A stretch of 64,000 nucleotides of DNA from Zhengitettix transpicula (lineage: Eukaryota > Arthropoda > Insecta > Orthoptera > Tetrigidae), in the NCBI GenBank assembly GCA_037074705.1, contig CM073593.1, forward strand, positions 63,715,501-63,779,500. The letters run 5' to 3'. Under the pieces are notes generated by a model. The model was not told the origin of the DNA. It worked only from the letters and a program-made list of their open reading frames with translations, and did not search any database. Shown piece after piece: positions 12,979 to 24,430 of this stretch (the first letter of the stretch is position 1; every line of letters starts with the position of its first letter). A program made the position numbers and the translations under genes.

Positions 12979-13757
12979 TGTTGTACACCAAAATAATAAA
13001 GGGAAATATATCTCAGGGGTCGGCTACAGGCCTCCAATGAAAAATAGGAGTTCATAAAATGAAAACAGAAAACCATAAAAGATTTTATAACATAAATCAA
13101 ACAGTTATTTACTATCCTTAACCAAAACCAAACACCTTGGACCGTTAAAAATCGGTTCCCAAGCGGTCCAACAAACTTCATCGGATGCACGTTAGTTCGT
13201 GGTTCGTTAATGATCACAACAGACTCACAACTCTACATTAAGCACCCTTCTCCACTTTGCTACAGCAAAGCTGCATTGCCCAGTGTCACCATAGGAAGTG
13301 TGGAGATAGGATTTGTTGGCAGAGCTATCATAGATAGACGGCTTTACCCTAGATTACCATCTCCCGGGGCCTTTTACCAACCTTGGACTGGTCTGAATCT
13401 CGAGTGAGATTTGCTATACCAAAACAATACAAATTAGATCCACTATAGCACAGAACTGCTTAGGATCGGAATGACTTCAGACCAAAAAAAAAAAAACGAC
13501 CACAAACGACGGCGCACCTGGACATAACGTCCAACTAGACCAAGTTTCCCAGACACACGTAAACAAATGCCAACAATCACACGACTGCCCTCGGGCTAGC
13601 CTCCTCCACTACTGACTGCTTGTGTTTATTTCCTAGGGTTTTTATACCCTTCTCCCAAGACAAAGTTTGACTCATCGTCAAACGTTCGTAAACAACGGGC
13701 GCAACGCGAAAACATCGCCCGTACTGCAAAACTGAAGACAAAAAAAAACTTGCATAC
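12979..13757 (-). mobile_element. Probable LTR of a retrotransposon
   Basis: On the minus strand this ~780-bp GC-raised block starts TGTATGCAAG and ends GTACAACA, so it has TG...CA termini. It contains a TATA box and initiator with standard spacing. Three nucleotides past the CA end comes TGGCACCG, which resembles the start of a tRNA primer-binding site, and after that the sequence drops into AT-rich DNA. Together these suggest a 5' LTR whose internal region was lost. No second LTR or target duplication can be shown. The 90-codon minus frame at 12945-13217 and other frames here have no known domain and are likely incidental. Confidence 0.4.
13612..13646 (-). promoter_or_regulatory. TATA box plus initiator
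   Basis: Minus strand: TATAAAAA starts at 13646, and the A of a CAGTCAG initiator lies at 13617, 29 nt downstream. This matches the usual arthropod TATA-to-start distance and the TCAGT-type initiator. It sits inside the LTR-like block, so it most likely drove the element and not a host gene. Confidence 0.45.
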
Positions 13758-15457
13758 AATAAATTCCTTAGTATTCGCTATAATATATATAATATTAATT
13801 ATGCTAAATGTTTCAATGAAAGAAGAGATGCATTCAGAACAGGAGAAACTAATAAGTGATCAAAGATTCAGCGTATATTATGTTTTATGTCCCAATTTTG
13901 TAGAATGATTTGTAGATGATGGTACACATATAAAGTACAAAAACGATTTCAATAAAATCCTATATTTGAAATAAATGCAAGTAAAAATTATATTTCCTGC
14001 AGTGAATGCTAAAATGTTTAATAGCATGCAATTCTGAAAATTGCTCGTGGAGAGCATGCGTCTTGCTGTGATTATTCGCGTTCTATATAGGAAATAAATA
14101 ATTGAGGGCAACGGCAACAGAGAGGTCCCTCTGCGCAACCCAAATTGCTCGTTCAAAGTGCAGTCTCCCAGACAGTCTGCATTATTTCGAGATTGCGGCA
14201 CACATTCAAGGACGACAATATTGCTGCTCCTGCGCTATAGAAACGACCGTATTGATATAAGAAAATAAATACAAATTATTTTATTTAATAAATCTATCAA
14301 GCATAAATTTATTGTCAACTGCTGCATTACTGAGGGAATTTAAAAATTATCTAATTATATTCGAATTGTAATTTATTAGAGTGTTGTATTGCATTTGAGT
14401 CCAGTCATTAATTCATAAAATTGACTATATATTTATTTGAGCAATAATTTAAGGAACCAGAGATTTAGTCAACTAAAACCAATGATCACCCTACTAATTA
14501 CGCCTACCTTTTGGATTACATTGTGAGATTTCTCTACTGAAAACGTTAATTGAAGTAATAATACTCTCAGGTAAAATAAGATTAAAAACATCATATTAAT
14601 GTTATACTGGGTAATTGTTCAAACGAAATATCACCATCTTAAAAGGAACTAAATTTCAAAACTCAGTTTCCTAAATATTATAGCGAGAGACGTAAATTGA
14701 AAGACAAAATATATTGTTAATTTTCTTTTCACAACTCAAACATATTTTAAAAGTATATATAAAGGGTTATTATTTCTATTGTTACTTATTTATCATGTGT
14801 TGTAAGAGAAAGGCGTAAATAGCATGTGTTTCATCACGCATGAAAAATGGTAAATGCATTGTTTAATGACAAAGGGCAAAACATCTTGAATTAGTCTACT
14901 TACTAAATACGAAAACAACAGGATATTGCATAGAATCATACAGTTTTCAATATTGCGTTAAATTGACGAAATTCAGGTAAAACCAAATATGGTTATAAAA
15001 TTTATATATTTTTATAAAAATGAAAACGGTTTGTTATAAGATACAATATGTAGTACATAACGAATACATCAATAACATAAACCTTTTTAATTATTGTTAA
15101 ATAGGTATTTATTTAATATTTAATGTATAACCTGTCGTTACTACGAATAAAAAAAGGTGAATAAACATATCTATTACTTCTCTTTCAAGGAGACAGTCGT
15201 GTTATAATATTTTTGAATTTTTCTTGTAGCTTGCTAATCCCAGTTAACAGGTCTCTTTGATCCCTTTGGATGGGATCTGCGTGTTTGCTGACAGACCTTT
15301 ATCGTGGTCCGCGCCTTGCGGTCTACCGCCCTGTCATACGTGACTGAGGGATGCATAGAGGACCTAGGGGCAGGGGACAACATCATCATTAAACATGGAA
15401 GTTCAGGTTATTCAAAATCGATAAATATTTACAAAGATAAGAAAGTAATAGAATAAT
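13758..15457. other. AT-rich sequence without recognised genes
   Basis: The 107-codon minus frame at 13878-14201 has no domain that I recognise, and its GC-raised part (14050-14210) may be an unmatched repeat. A GC-raised block at 15235-15390 has no open frame of note. Confidence 0.4.
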
Positions 15458-15500
15458 ACAAAATATGTATATGTACAAAATATGTATATGCATACAAAAT
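15458..15500. repeat. Short tandem repeat, ~18-bp unit
   Basis: ACAAAATATGTATATG is repeated about two and a half times with small changes. Confidence 0.7.
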
Positions 15501-16378
15501 ATAAATGCCTTAAACAGAGTCATTTTAAGTTTCTAATTATTGAAAGTATTGCGCATTAATATATATAATTTTCACCGTAAAATTACAATTTTTAGAATGT
15601 TTTCAAGCGTACCTGTACTATACACAATAGGGATTGAAATCATTTATCTGTTATTCTTTTTTGTTAATATTTATAATCTATTTAATGAACGCTAAGATAA
15701 TAACTGTTCACATCAAACATACCGTGTTGCAGAATCTTCTATTCCACCACAGAAACTAATGGAAAACTTTTACGTATTTAATCTAAACGCACAAAACCTT
15801 ACCTATTGCAGTTTTCCATTTTTTATTCGACCAAAACTATTATTCCTTAAAGCCTAAATAAGTTAAAATTTTGTTTAAGGTAATGTGGACACCAATATCA
15901 TTCAAAATTCTGATCACAATATTGCTCCTAAAATTTTACTAAATTTTGTTTTTGTATACAATTTGATTTGTGATGCAAATCTTCAACCAAAATCGTCATA
16001 CGATTTGGTGAGTATTTTTGCTTCCGTAAAATTTAGCTTCCAATTTGTATAAAGAACATTTATGGCAAATATTTTATAGTTTTTCTACGTTATCGACAAC
16101 CTGGTTTCAACTAGGAATATAAAGAAATATTTTCAGATAATCATTGACAATGTTCTTCAGTGTGTTGTAACATGATTTTATATACACGAAGAACACTTGT
16201 CGCTCCACGAAATAATACAAAACTATGTACATTTTTATCATTTCTGTATTTCGTGTATTATACACTATTACGAATCCTATATATAAGTTCAGATTATATA
16301 ATTTTCACTGTTTTCTTCGCTCAATATAAACTTTAGTGAGTCTTAAACTATGTCACAGTATATATTTTGATATACAGT

Positions 16379-16668
16379 TGTAACGGCCAAGATTCGGCCC
16401 TGCATTGTCAACTGACCGTTATCCTGAAGGTAAACAGACTTGAGTCACGTCCGCGCTGTGTTGTGCAGTGGGCTCTGTCTCATTAATTAACATGCCTTGG
16501 CCTCGGCTATGTGCTTTGCCGTTGCCGCTCACACGTGCTCGTCTCAGAGGATACCGGCCTTAGAGAAGGGTCACTAAAGCCATTGCAGTGTTACCAGTCT
16601 CCTGTTTTCATAAGCCGTCTTGTCCCTCGTGGTAGACGGAACTTGTAATTATGAAGCACCGGTAACGC
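16379..16668 (+). mobile_element. GC-rich LTR-like insert flanked by TACAGT
   Basis: This 290-bp GC-rich block starts TGTAACGG and ends GGTAACGC. The hexamer TACAGT occurs immediately before it (16373-16378) and immediately after it (16669-16674), as a target duplication would. A short internal palindrome, GGCCAAGATTCGGCC, lies near the start. TGTAACG starts are common among Gypsy-type LTRs, but the 3' end is not a clean CA. It could be a solo LTR or another small insert. No frame of note is present. Confidence 0.4.
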
Positions 16669-18999
16669 TACAGTACGTCACTTCATGAAGTTCCAACACA
16701 TCACAGATATTCTTTTATGTAAACATCAAATGTCCATGAAAACCATATAGTTTCCCGCACGGTACTACATTTAATTAAAAATTATTCAAAATCATATGTA
16801 ATATTAAAGGAGATTCTAATATAATGAATTTGAATATTTTAATCACCTTAATGACGCAGAATTCTATACAGATGTGGTAATGATTTTGTACGATACATCA
16901 CAGGGATTTATGATCAATACCAGAACCGTTCAATGTGATAAATATTCAAAAACATTTTAATTAGTTAAAAAATTATTTGCTATCACGAACTGACACTTTC
17001 ATTCGGAAAAGACGCATAAAGACATAAAAAACTAACTTCAATAGTCCTTCCCGAATCATAATTAAAAATGTGTGATAGTAAATATGAGTTAATATACGCC
17101 TTCCCGATTATAGAAAGTGTAAAATAACAGATAAATTTATTTTATACAATCTGATAAATAGGAACAAATTTTATTAAATACTAAAATATATTTCTGTTTT
17201 CCTTTTAATATATTTTCTTACATCCTGTATAACGTAAAATATATTCAACAGTTTAATATCAAATAAAGTGGCTACACATTATTTGGGTAAATAATTAATA
17301 AATTAGACATATTTTATTTAATTAAGCGTTTTTAATTTTCTGAAACTGTAATTGAAACGAATGTCACGTGTTTTATTAATTATAAACTCCTTACTCATGA
17401 TCAATATTTTTTGGAAACATATTTCGTGTGTCACTACATAATAGGTAATCGTATAGTTCAGTTATGTTAACTGTAAAAACGACGATAACATTACAAAACT
17501 TTCTAAAAATTTTGATGGATGATAAAATTTCTACGTTGCAAAGTTTTATGAATTCTAGATGTCTTTTGCAGTGGGAATATGAAAAACAAGTGCTGTTTCG
17601 ACATTAATCTTACTTAGGTGATAATGAAAGGCGTTGTTTGTATATTCCGTTTAATTCCTGCTAATAATTCCAATTACTTAGGCTACTTTGAAACGTGACT
17701 GCATTTTATCCTCATTGACTGCGAACTTTTTACGCAAATAATAATATGAATTCTTAGTGAAATATGGTCTTCATGTTGAAAAAATTTACCAATAATCTAA
17801 ATTTAACTCGTAGGTTCACTGCGGATATAAGTGTAGAAGGGAAAAAATGGATAAGCTTTCACTGTGACGTGCACAGAAATGGAACGATGCGCCCCTCAAG
17901 TGGCGCGATATATTCGAAGCTGAGAGAGGAAATAGAGTTGACACCCATGATCGATGAGTGCAGGAAGGCTCATAAAAAGAGACAAGTATCAAGAACGCGA
18001 AGCCATAAATATGCCGCTTTCAACACACGAAGCGACATTTTATACCTATTATTATATTAACACAAAATAATCTCGTTGCAACAGAAACACTGATGTTGAT
18101 GGTTTACGCGTCATACGAAAATTAATGCAAGGTAGACTCTTAAGAAAAAAAATTATTAAGATCCAAAACTAAAGTACAAAAACAATACGATGTTTTAGCA
18201 ACATAAAAAACTTTCATTATCAATAAATTATGTGTTATAATGATTTTTATGTTTTTGATAAAACATTTACAGCAAACTTAAACCTCTAATTCAACGTCAT
18301 TGGTTTTTACTAAATTTCCTGTCATCAAAAACTATATTTTCACTCCATCTAAAACAGATTTTCCTTAACACCCCAGTATTTGCAACAACTATTCTACATT
18401 TTTATAAGTGATTAGATTTGATAGAAGCGGTTTTTGTTTATTTAAAGCGACCATAATGAATGGTGGATAAGACAGTGTTATTAAAAAAATTAAGGATTTA
18501 GGATGTGCATCGTGCGAGGTTTCGTAGTTAATAATGAAACAGAAAGCAGAAATGTGGTAAAATCAGGGGCATTAGAGTTAAGGCCATGAATGAATAAGGC
18601 TCATTTTAATGCAGGTACCAACCCTGTCTCCGTGCGCAACCAATAATCTTCAGTAAGCGCCTACAGGTTGATCTCATTAGATCGTTTCCATGTGTGTTTT
18701 TATTCCTTTATTCCGCGCAGATCGTTGCAGCGCCGGACTTTCCTTCCCTCCCTCAATATGAGGCCAACCGTCCTCGTTCCCGACACTCACCACAGTCGGT
18801 GTTGTTGCGATTCCACAGGGAAGTGATTTGCATCCGACACTTTTTAATATTAAATTAAATTAAATGATATAAAGGAAAAATGTTAAGTAAGTTTTAGATT
18901 ATATGCTGAGAATGCACTTATATTCCTTTCTTTGAAAGACCAAATTCAGTTACTTGATAAAATGAACGAAGTTTTAAATAAATTGCGTATTAATCGTCT
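16669..18999. other. AT-rich sequence; 98-codon frame of unknown status
   Basis: The frame 17764-18060 (+) reads well in its first 70 codons, with lysine- and arginine-rich segments, but no domain is recognised and no splice signals make it part of a gene. The region 18590-18850 is GC-raised and non-repetitive, also unassigned. Confidence 0.35.
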
Positions 19000-19040
19000 C
19001 CTGGCGACGATGGTAGTGCCAGCAGCCGAAACGTTGTGTT
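19000..19040 (+). other. GAAACG-type motif inside an 83-codon frame
   Basis: CTGGCGACGATGG is followed by GTGCCAG (able to pair with CTGGC) and then CCGAAACGTTGTG. It resembles the motif at 36626-36664. The surrounding frame 18932-19183 (+) has no known domain. It may be a decayed retroelement end. Confidence 0.25.
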
Positions 19041-19539
19041 TCACACAAGATATAACGCCGGTAGAAACTCGAGAACTCTACATTGAACTGAAATATTATA
19101 TTAATGAAAATTACGCAGATCATATTGCATTTTTCGTTTCTTATTTCAGTAAACTCATAAAAAAATCTAATTTGGAGCGATGAATCCAACCTTTTTTTGC
19201 GGCACAGTTGAATAATGTTTTGTACATATCTATGAAAGGTATGAATATATAAAAGACATATGGAGAAAATGTGTACCCCATTTATTCAGATAATCTTTCT
19301 GATCAAATACAAAAAGCGAAATGAAAAATCCAATTTTTGCGAATTAGCCTAAAATCATGTCCGTGACTAATGTACAGTTAATTAGACTAATTCAGGTCAC
19401 CTAATATCGCGCCTTGATTTTAGGATAATATGCAGAAATTTTCTACAGCTAAATGAATGGTAACGTACTTTGAAATATGGAACCCATTAAAGTTCAAACA
19501 ATGTCTTTATGTTTTCCTTAATCCACCTTTATAGATTCC

Positions 19540-20040
19540 GTGCGTTTTGCGAGTTCCAGTAATTTTCTTCTCTCTTTTAAACCACATAATTTCAGAGGTT
19601 TCGCTTTTAATCGCGAAATGTGCTTTAGAGATTAAAATGCCTAGCTGTACTTATATAAGTGTAAAGAGGTATAAGACTGACGGTGTGCTTCTCATGATAT
19701 AGTCCCCCAATTTTAAATATTTTTTTCTGCCCCGTTCACGCTGCGAAAACAGGTCGCTTTTAAGCGCGACCGAGTTTTTCCGAGCTTAAATCCTTTACAT
19801 AATTCAAAATAAACCTAATTGAAGCTCCTCTCGCAATTAAGGGTTGCAGTTTGTGTGCTAATGAGGACTCTCTCTCGGTAATTGAGAGAAAGTTTAGCAG
19901 CCTGAGGCAGGTTAATTCGTTATGTGTGAGGGGATTGTGGAGTCCCGTGTGAGGTCCACAGCACTTGAGCTAAGTTTCGCCACACGGAAACTTGCTCGCT
20001 TTCGGAATAGCTATAAATTGATACGAAGGTGACATCACGC
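19540..20040. other. Non-repetitive GC-raised island with small palindromes
   Basis: It contains TCGCTTTTAAGCGCGA (near-palindrome, about 19757-19772), several AATTA/TAATTG-type cores, and local hairpins such as CTCTCTC...GAGAGA (about 19868-19891) and GTGGAGTCCC...GGTCCAC (about 19937-19960). No long open frame. The look is that of a regulatory or conserved non-coding element, but this is inference only. Confidence 0.25.
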
Positions 20041-22975
20041 CTGTGGAGTTAGCAACAGGTCTTCACGAACAAAGTGTTACACGAACAGCACATGCTTAAT
20101 ATACAACAATAGACTTGAAATTAAATGACCAGACAATAGTCTAAACATCACAAAAGTGGCAGTCATTCTTTACAGAATTTCACAACTATACGTTCAGAGT
20201 AGTGAAGCGATTGTCCACAAAACCATTGAAATAGACAGGAAAATAAGTAAGCAAAGAAATAGTTGCTCAAGAAACCTGTAGAGACCAAATGAAACTAAAG
20301 AAATAGAGATCGATAGAACGTATAAATTGGTATTTACATGTAAAATAGAATAAATGAGAATGCTCCAAATAATTTATATTAATATAAAGAGGCATAAAGA
20401 ACCTCATTATTGTCCAACATTGATCATTATTAATACAACTATCAATTAACAGAAAACATAGACATAAAAACAATAGTTTGTTTGTTGCCATTTTGAAATA
20501 AATTTCAAATCCGATACTGAAAGTAGCGTAGTATCAATATCATATACATTCGATATTTATTAACGGATTCATGTTATTACATTATTATTGACATTTTTCT
20601 TTTTCGTAAAAATGTTTTTAAGTAGTTAAAATTTTATTTTTTATCCAAATCTCGAAATCAGTACTTGTAACCTGTATTTCTACTTTACATCATCAAAAAA
20701 TAGCTTTGAATCGGGAATGTTACCTCAATTCAGTATATTATACTTTATTAATTCTTCCAAAGTATACAAACAGCGCAAACGTTATTTACACAAAGCTGTT
20801 ACTGTATTTCATTCTATTTCTCAATTTTATATAAACATTGATAGCAGTAAAGTTTGTATTTAAACCTAAGACGACAGGTTCTCTTTATTCATTAAATAAT
20901 ACACTACGAATATAATTAATTGCATTTAGTTTTAGTTTTTAGCGCCAACTTATTGCAGGAGGGCAAAGTTAATGAAGATGTCAACGATGTCGTCCGCCCC
21001 TGTGATATTGGGAAACTGTAGTCCTCGTACATTCCTCCACGAAATTATACTAATATATCCGGAAATTAAATTCTGTTTGTGACAGCGTACAGTGAATTTC
21101 TAAATTGAAGCGAGAAATAAATGAGGAGATAGAACCTATTTCATGGTAATAAAAAACTCTATATTTTGAATATAATTACAGGTTCATTCAGTAGTAACTT
21201 AGAATATTAAAAATTATTGCTAACAACTCATTTTGTTAAAACTTTAAGGAATTAAATATTTCTAAATAATTAGACCTCGCAATTATTTGAATGATATTAA
21301 CAGGTTTCATTTTAATTAACTATTTTCAATTATGCAAATATTACTAAATTTTCTATGCAGCTAAAATTTTCTTATTTATTCTACACAAATGAATTATTAA
21401 TTTTGATTACAACCATATATTATATCATATATAAACACTTTAATTCAGAATTCCTATCAAAACCGCCTAAGGTTAATTTGCATCTTTAGACTGAAATTAT
21501 CGTGATATAAATATTTTAGGTGCATTACACAAACCACAAATCAAAATATAACTATAAATATTCACCGGAAAAGAATGAAAATTTTGGTAGCCAAAATACT
21601 GTGTCAATTTTTCTAAATTAAATTATTAGGATCCCGTAAGACATCTATATATAAGTTCTAAAGAAACAAATACTAGAGTAGGGAAAATTTGTAGATCTTA
21701 GTGTTTATTTTCTTCAAAAAGGACCACTTTAAATGAAGTATACATATAGCAATTGTTTTTCGCCAGTCAGTAAAACTTTTCTGGCACATTCTGAGAATGT
21801 CCCCATTGTTCCTTGAATGCCTTTTATTTCCAAAAAAAAAGACTGTTTACACATATACAATTTTTTTTTCACATATGTTTTATCAAGTTTGCAAACTGTA
21901 TGAGTCCTTGGCCAAAATTCATTACACGTTCTATATGAAAGAACTTTTCCTTTTGCTCATTCCACATTTACTCTTTTACTTTTTCCCTCCTTGAATGCAG
22001 ACAAAAGCTCCCGATTCTCGCTGGAAAACAGCCAAGAATTTACAACTCAGTTTATTGTTTTGGAGATGAATGAACAGAGTCGGAATTGAAAATTTCCTTC
22101 GCTCGCCTTGGGTTAGAAAGATGGCCGGAACCTTTGATGAAATATTTTTTCATATGACACATAAAAGGAAAAAATATTTAAGGATCAAATTTTTCATAAA
22201 TTTTAATTGCAAATTCCATGCGAAGAAAACCAAATTTCGGCAGACAAAGGATGAAGGCTGGTAACTAAATAGGGTATGTCAACCTATAAATACGAGTAAA
22301 TAAATTTAAACGCAATACAAAAAATAAGTTTTTGTTTCTGTGACTGAAAGATTCATAATTAACAATATACATAAATTTATACAAATTATTACAATTTTAT
22401 TTACCCATAAAAAAATTGAATTTTGAATATCACAAAAGCAATAAATTCTCATTGGTCAACAAAATTATTATTTTTTATTATATGGGAAATATAAATATAA
22501 TTCTGAAAACCTTCCCTAAATTTCACCGAGAATGCAAGTAACTGCTTACATGAATTTCGTAAAAATATCATATACATATCTTTTAAATCTGATAAATTGT
22601 AAACTTACAGGTATTGTAAATTTAATAAATTTAGATTTGATCTCAGTAATTAAAAGGATCTTTATAACTTATTTATAATACTAATGTTGTTTATCAAAAA
22701 TATTTATAAGAATTCCCATCTTCAGATTGTTAAAGTGGTAAGGTATTAATTTATACATAATAAATTACGCGGACTATTGAAGATAATTAATTATGATATT
22801 TCGAAATATAAAAGACGTATAAGGTTTATATTGTAACAAAAATATAAATTTCGTCATTTTATCGTCTGTATATTGGACATAAATAATTTTGTATTGCTAA
22901 ACAATGTTCTTTAAAGGTTTATACTGGTACGTTATTGGCGACCCATACTTAATTTACCAAGAGTGCCTTATTAAT

Positions 22976-22978
<3 letters not shown>
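20041..22978. other. AT-rich sequence without recognised genes
   Basis: Nothing matched. The small frames at 20267, 21797 and 22070 show composition typical of AT-rich noise (Phe/Leu/Lys-rich). Confidence 0.5.

Positions 22979-23012
<34 letters not shown>
22979..23012. repeat. (AT)n microsatellite
   Basis: Uninterrupted AT dinucleotide run. Confidence 0.95.
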
Positions 23013-23018
<6 letters not shown>

Positions 23019-23277
23019 CAAATTTAATTCATTTATAAAAAAAATAATAAATGCAGGTAACGATTTCATGTGCATTTACTCAATCGGTTTAGTAGTCTAC
23101 AGCCTTATTCCCTAATTACTCAGACGTTATTATAAATCGTCGCTGTAATGTGCATCACCCATAAAACTAATACTTCCTCATAATTAACCTATATAATTTA
23201 TATATTTTGTTATTCTTGTATAGAAATGGTGAACATTTTCAGTTCAGCCTGTAGAAATTGTCGGCCTCGGTCCTTCA

Positions 23278-23410
23278 TCACTGCTCTTTAGCAGGTTCAT
23301 TGTAACAATACAACTGCCAGGCCGTGAGATCTTTGTCTACGCCACTGGCCAAACTTATAGTAGTTTCGGGAGTGGCAGCTACTGCCTCCATTTCACGAAC
23401 TTCAAGCACA
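23278..23410 (-). other. Short coding-looking minus segment
   Basis: This block is GC-raised and ends a 72-codon minus frame whose last 40 residues have mixed composition (including VAATPETTISLASGVDKD). No domain is recognised. It could be an exon remnant or a transposon piece. The N-terminal part of the frame is AT-rich noise. Confidence 0.18.
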
Positions 23411-24129
23411 AGTTCACACAAATTGTGTAATTTGAATACCGATATAATTGAAATTGTAGAAATTTTCAAATAAAATTGTTGAAATTCATCGCGCAATAAT
23501 GATACATTAAAGAATGTGAAAAGTAAATATGATATTTGTTAAATATGCACTATATTCCTGTATATATTCTTTCCCAGCATTTGAAGCTTTAGTTAAGTCA
23601 AATTTATATTTAAAAAACATGACAAAAACTGTTTAGGTGTTTCTATTTGTGAAATATGTGTGTGTCCACAAAATCATGTGATATATGAATATTTTACTAT
23701 CGGAGAAGTAATGTAAGACATAGTAATATTAGTAAAATAGGAAAATTAAAAACTAATTCCATTCCATTATTGATCCAATAATTATTGAAGTATATGAAAG
23801 TAAATTTTTTAAGTCCTTGCCTTCCAACTTCACTCTTCAATTTCTACAGTACTTTTCTATTACTTCGTCTAATTTAATTTTATTTCTACTTTGCCTAGTC
23901 CAGCCAAGAGGGAGGGTAGTACGATTCATTGAAAGTGTTTCCCATTTGAATTTTCTTGTTTCTTCTCGAATAATAATTTTTTATGGTTTTAGAAGTTTTA
24001 AAAATAAATTCTAAAAATTCTCGTATTTTTGTAATATTTATTTGACAACTTTCTTATAGTATCGTAAAGTGAAAGTTTGTTCGGTAATGGTTGCCGAAAA
24101 GACAATACGTTAAATGAAATAAATTTAAT

Positions 24130-24430
24130 CTTCGTTCTGAGACAAGTGCATAGGAGTCGGAAAAAGAGTGGAAAAGGCGAAAGTCCTTTACCGTGGACCG
24201 AGGATTAAGAGAATAGCAAAACCAAAACTAATAACAGCACGCAATAACAGTAAGCCAAATTCTCGTAAAAGCTCGTTTACTAGAGAAACAGCCAATTGCT
24301 GTAATTATCCTTGTAGTTGCAGCTGCGCGTTTGATCGGAACTTCTAGAGTGCTGGTAGCAATTACAGTTCGAAGCTCTTTGGGAATCAGTTAGGAACAAC
24401 CGTTCATCGAATTTGTGGTCTCCTACCAAC
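24130..24430. other. GC-raised island with homeodomain- and E-box-type cores
   Basis: CCAATTGCTGTAATTATCC and, ~70 bp on, GTAGCAATTACAG form an imperfect inverted pair of AATTA/CAATTG cores around GCAGCTGC (a CAGCTG E-box). No long open frame and no copy elsewhere in the window. Possibly an enhancer; not provable from one sequence. Confidence 0.25.

Noticed and set aside
13878..14201. 107-codon minus frame as a gene
   Set aside because: No domain recognised; low-complexity hydrophobic C-terminal part comes from AT-rich DNA.
20950..21030. Small exon after a TTATTGCAG acceptor
   Set aside because: Only about 20 codons open before a stop, no donor or partner exon, and no known protein match.
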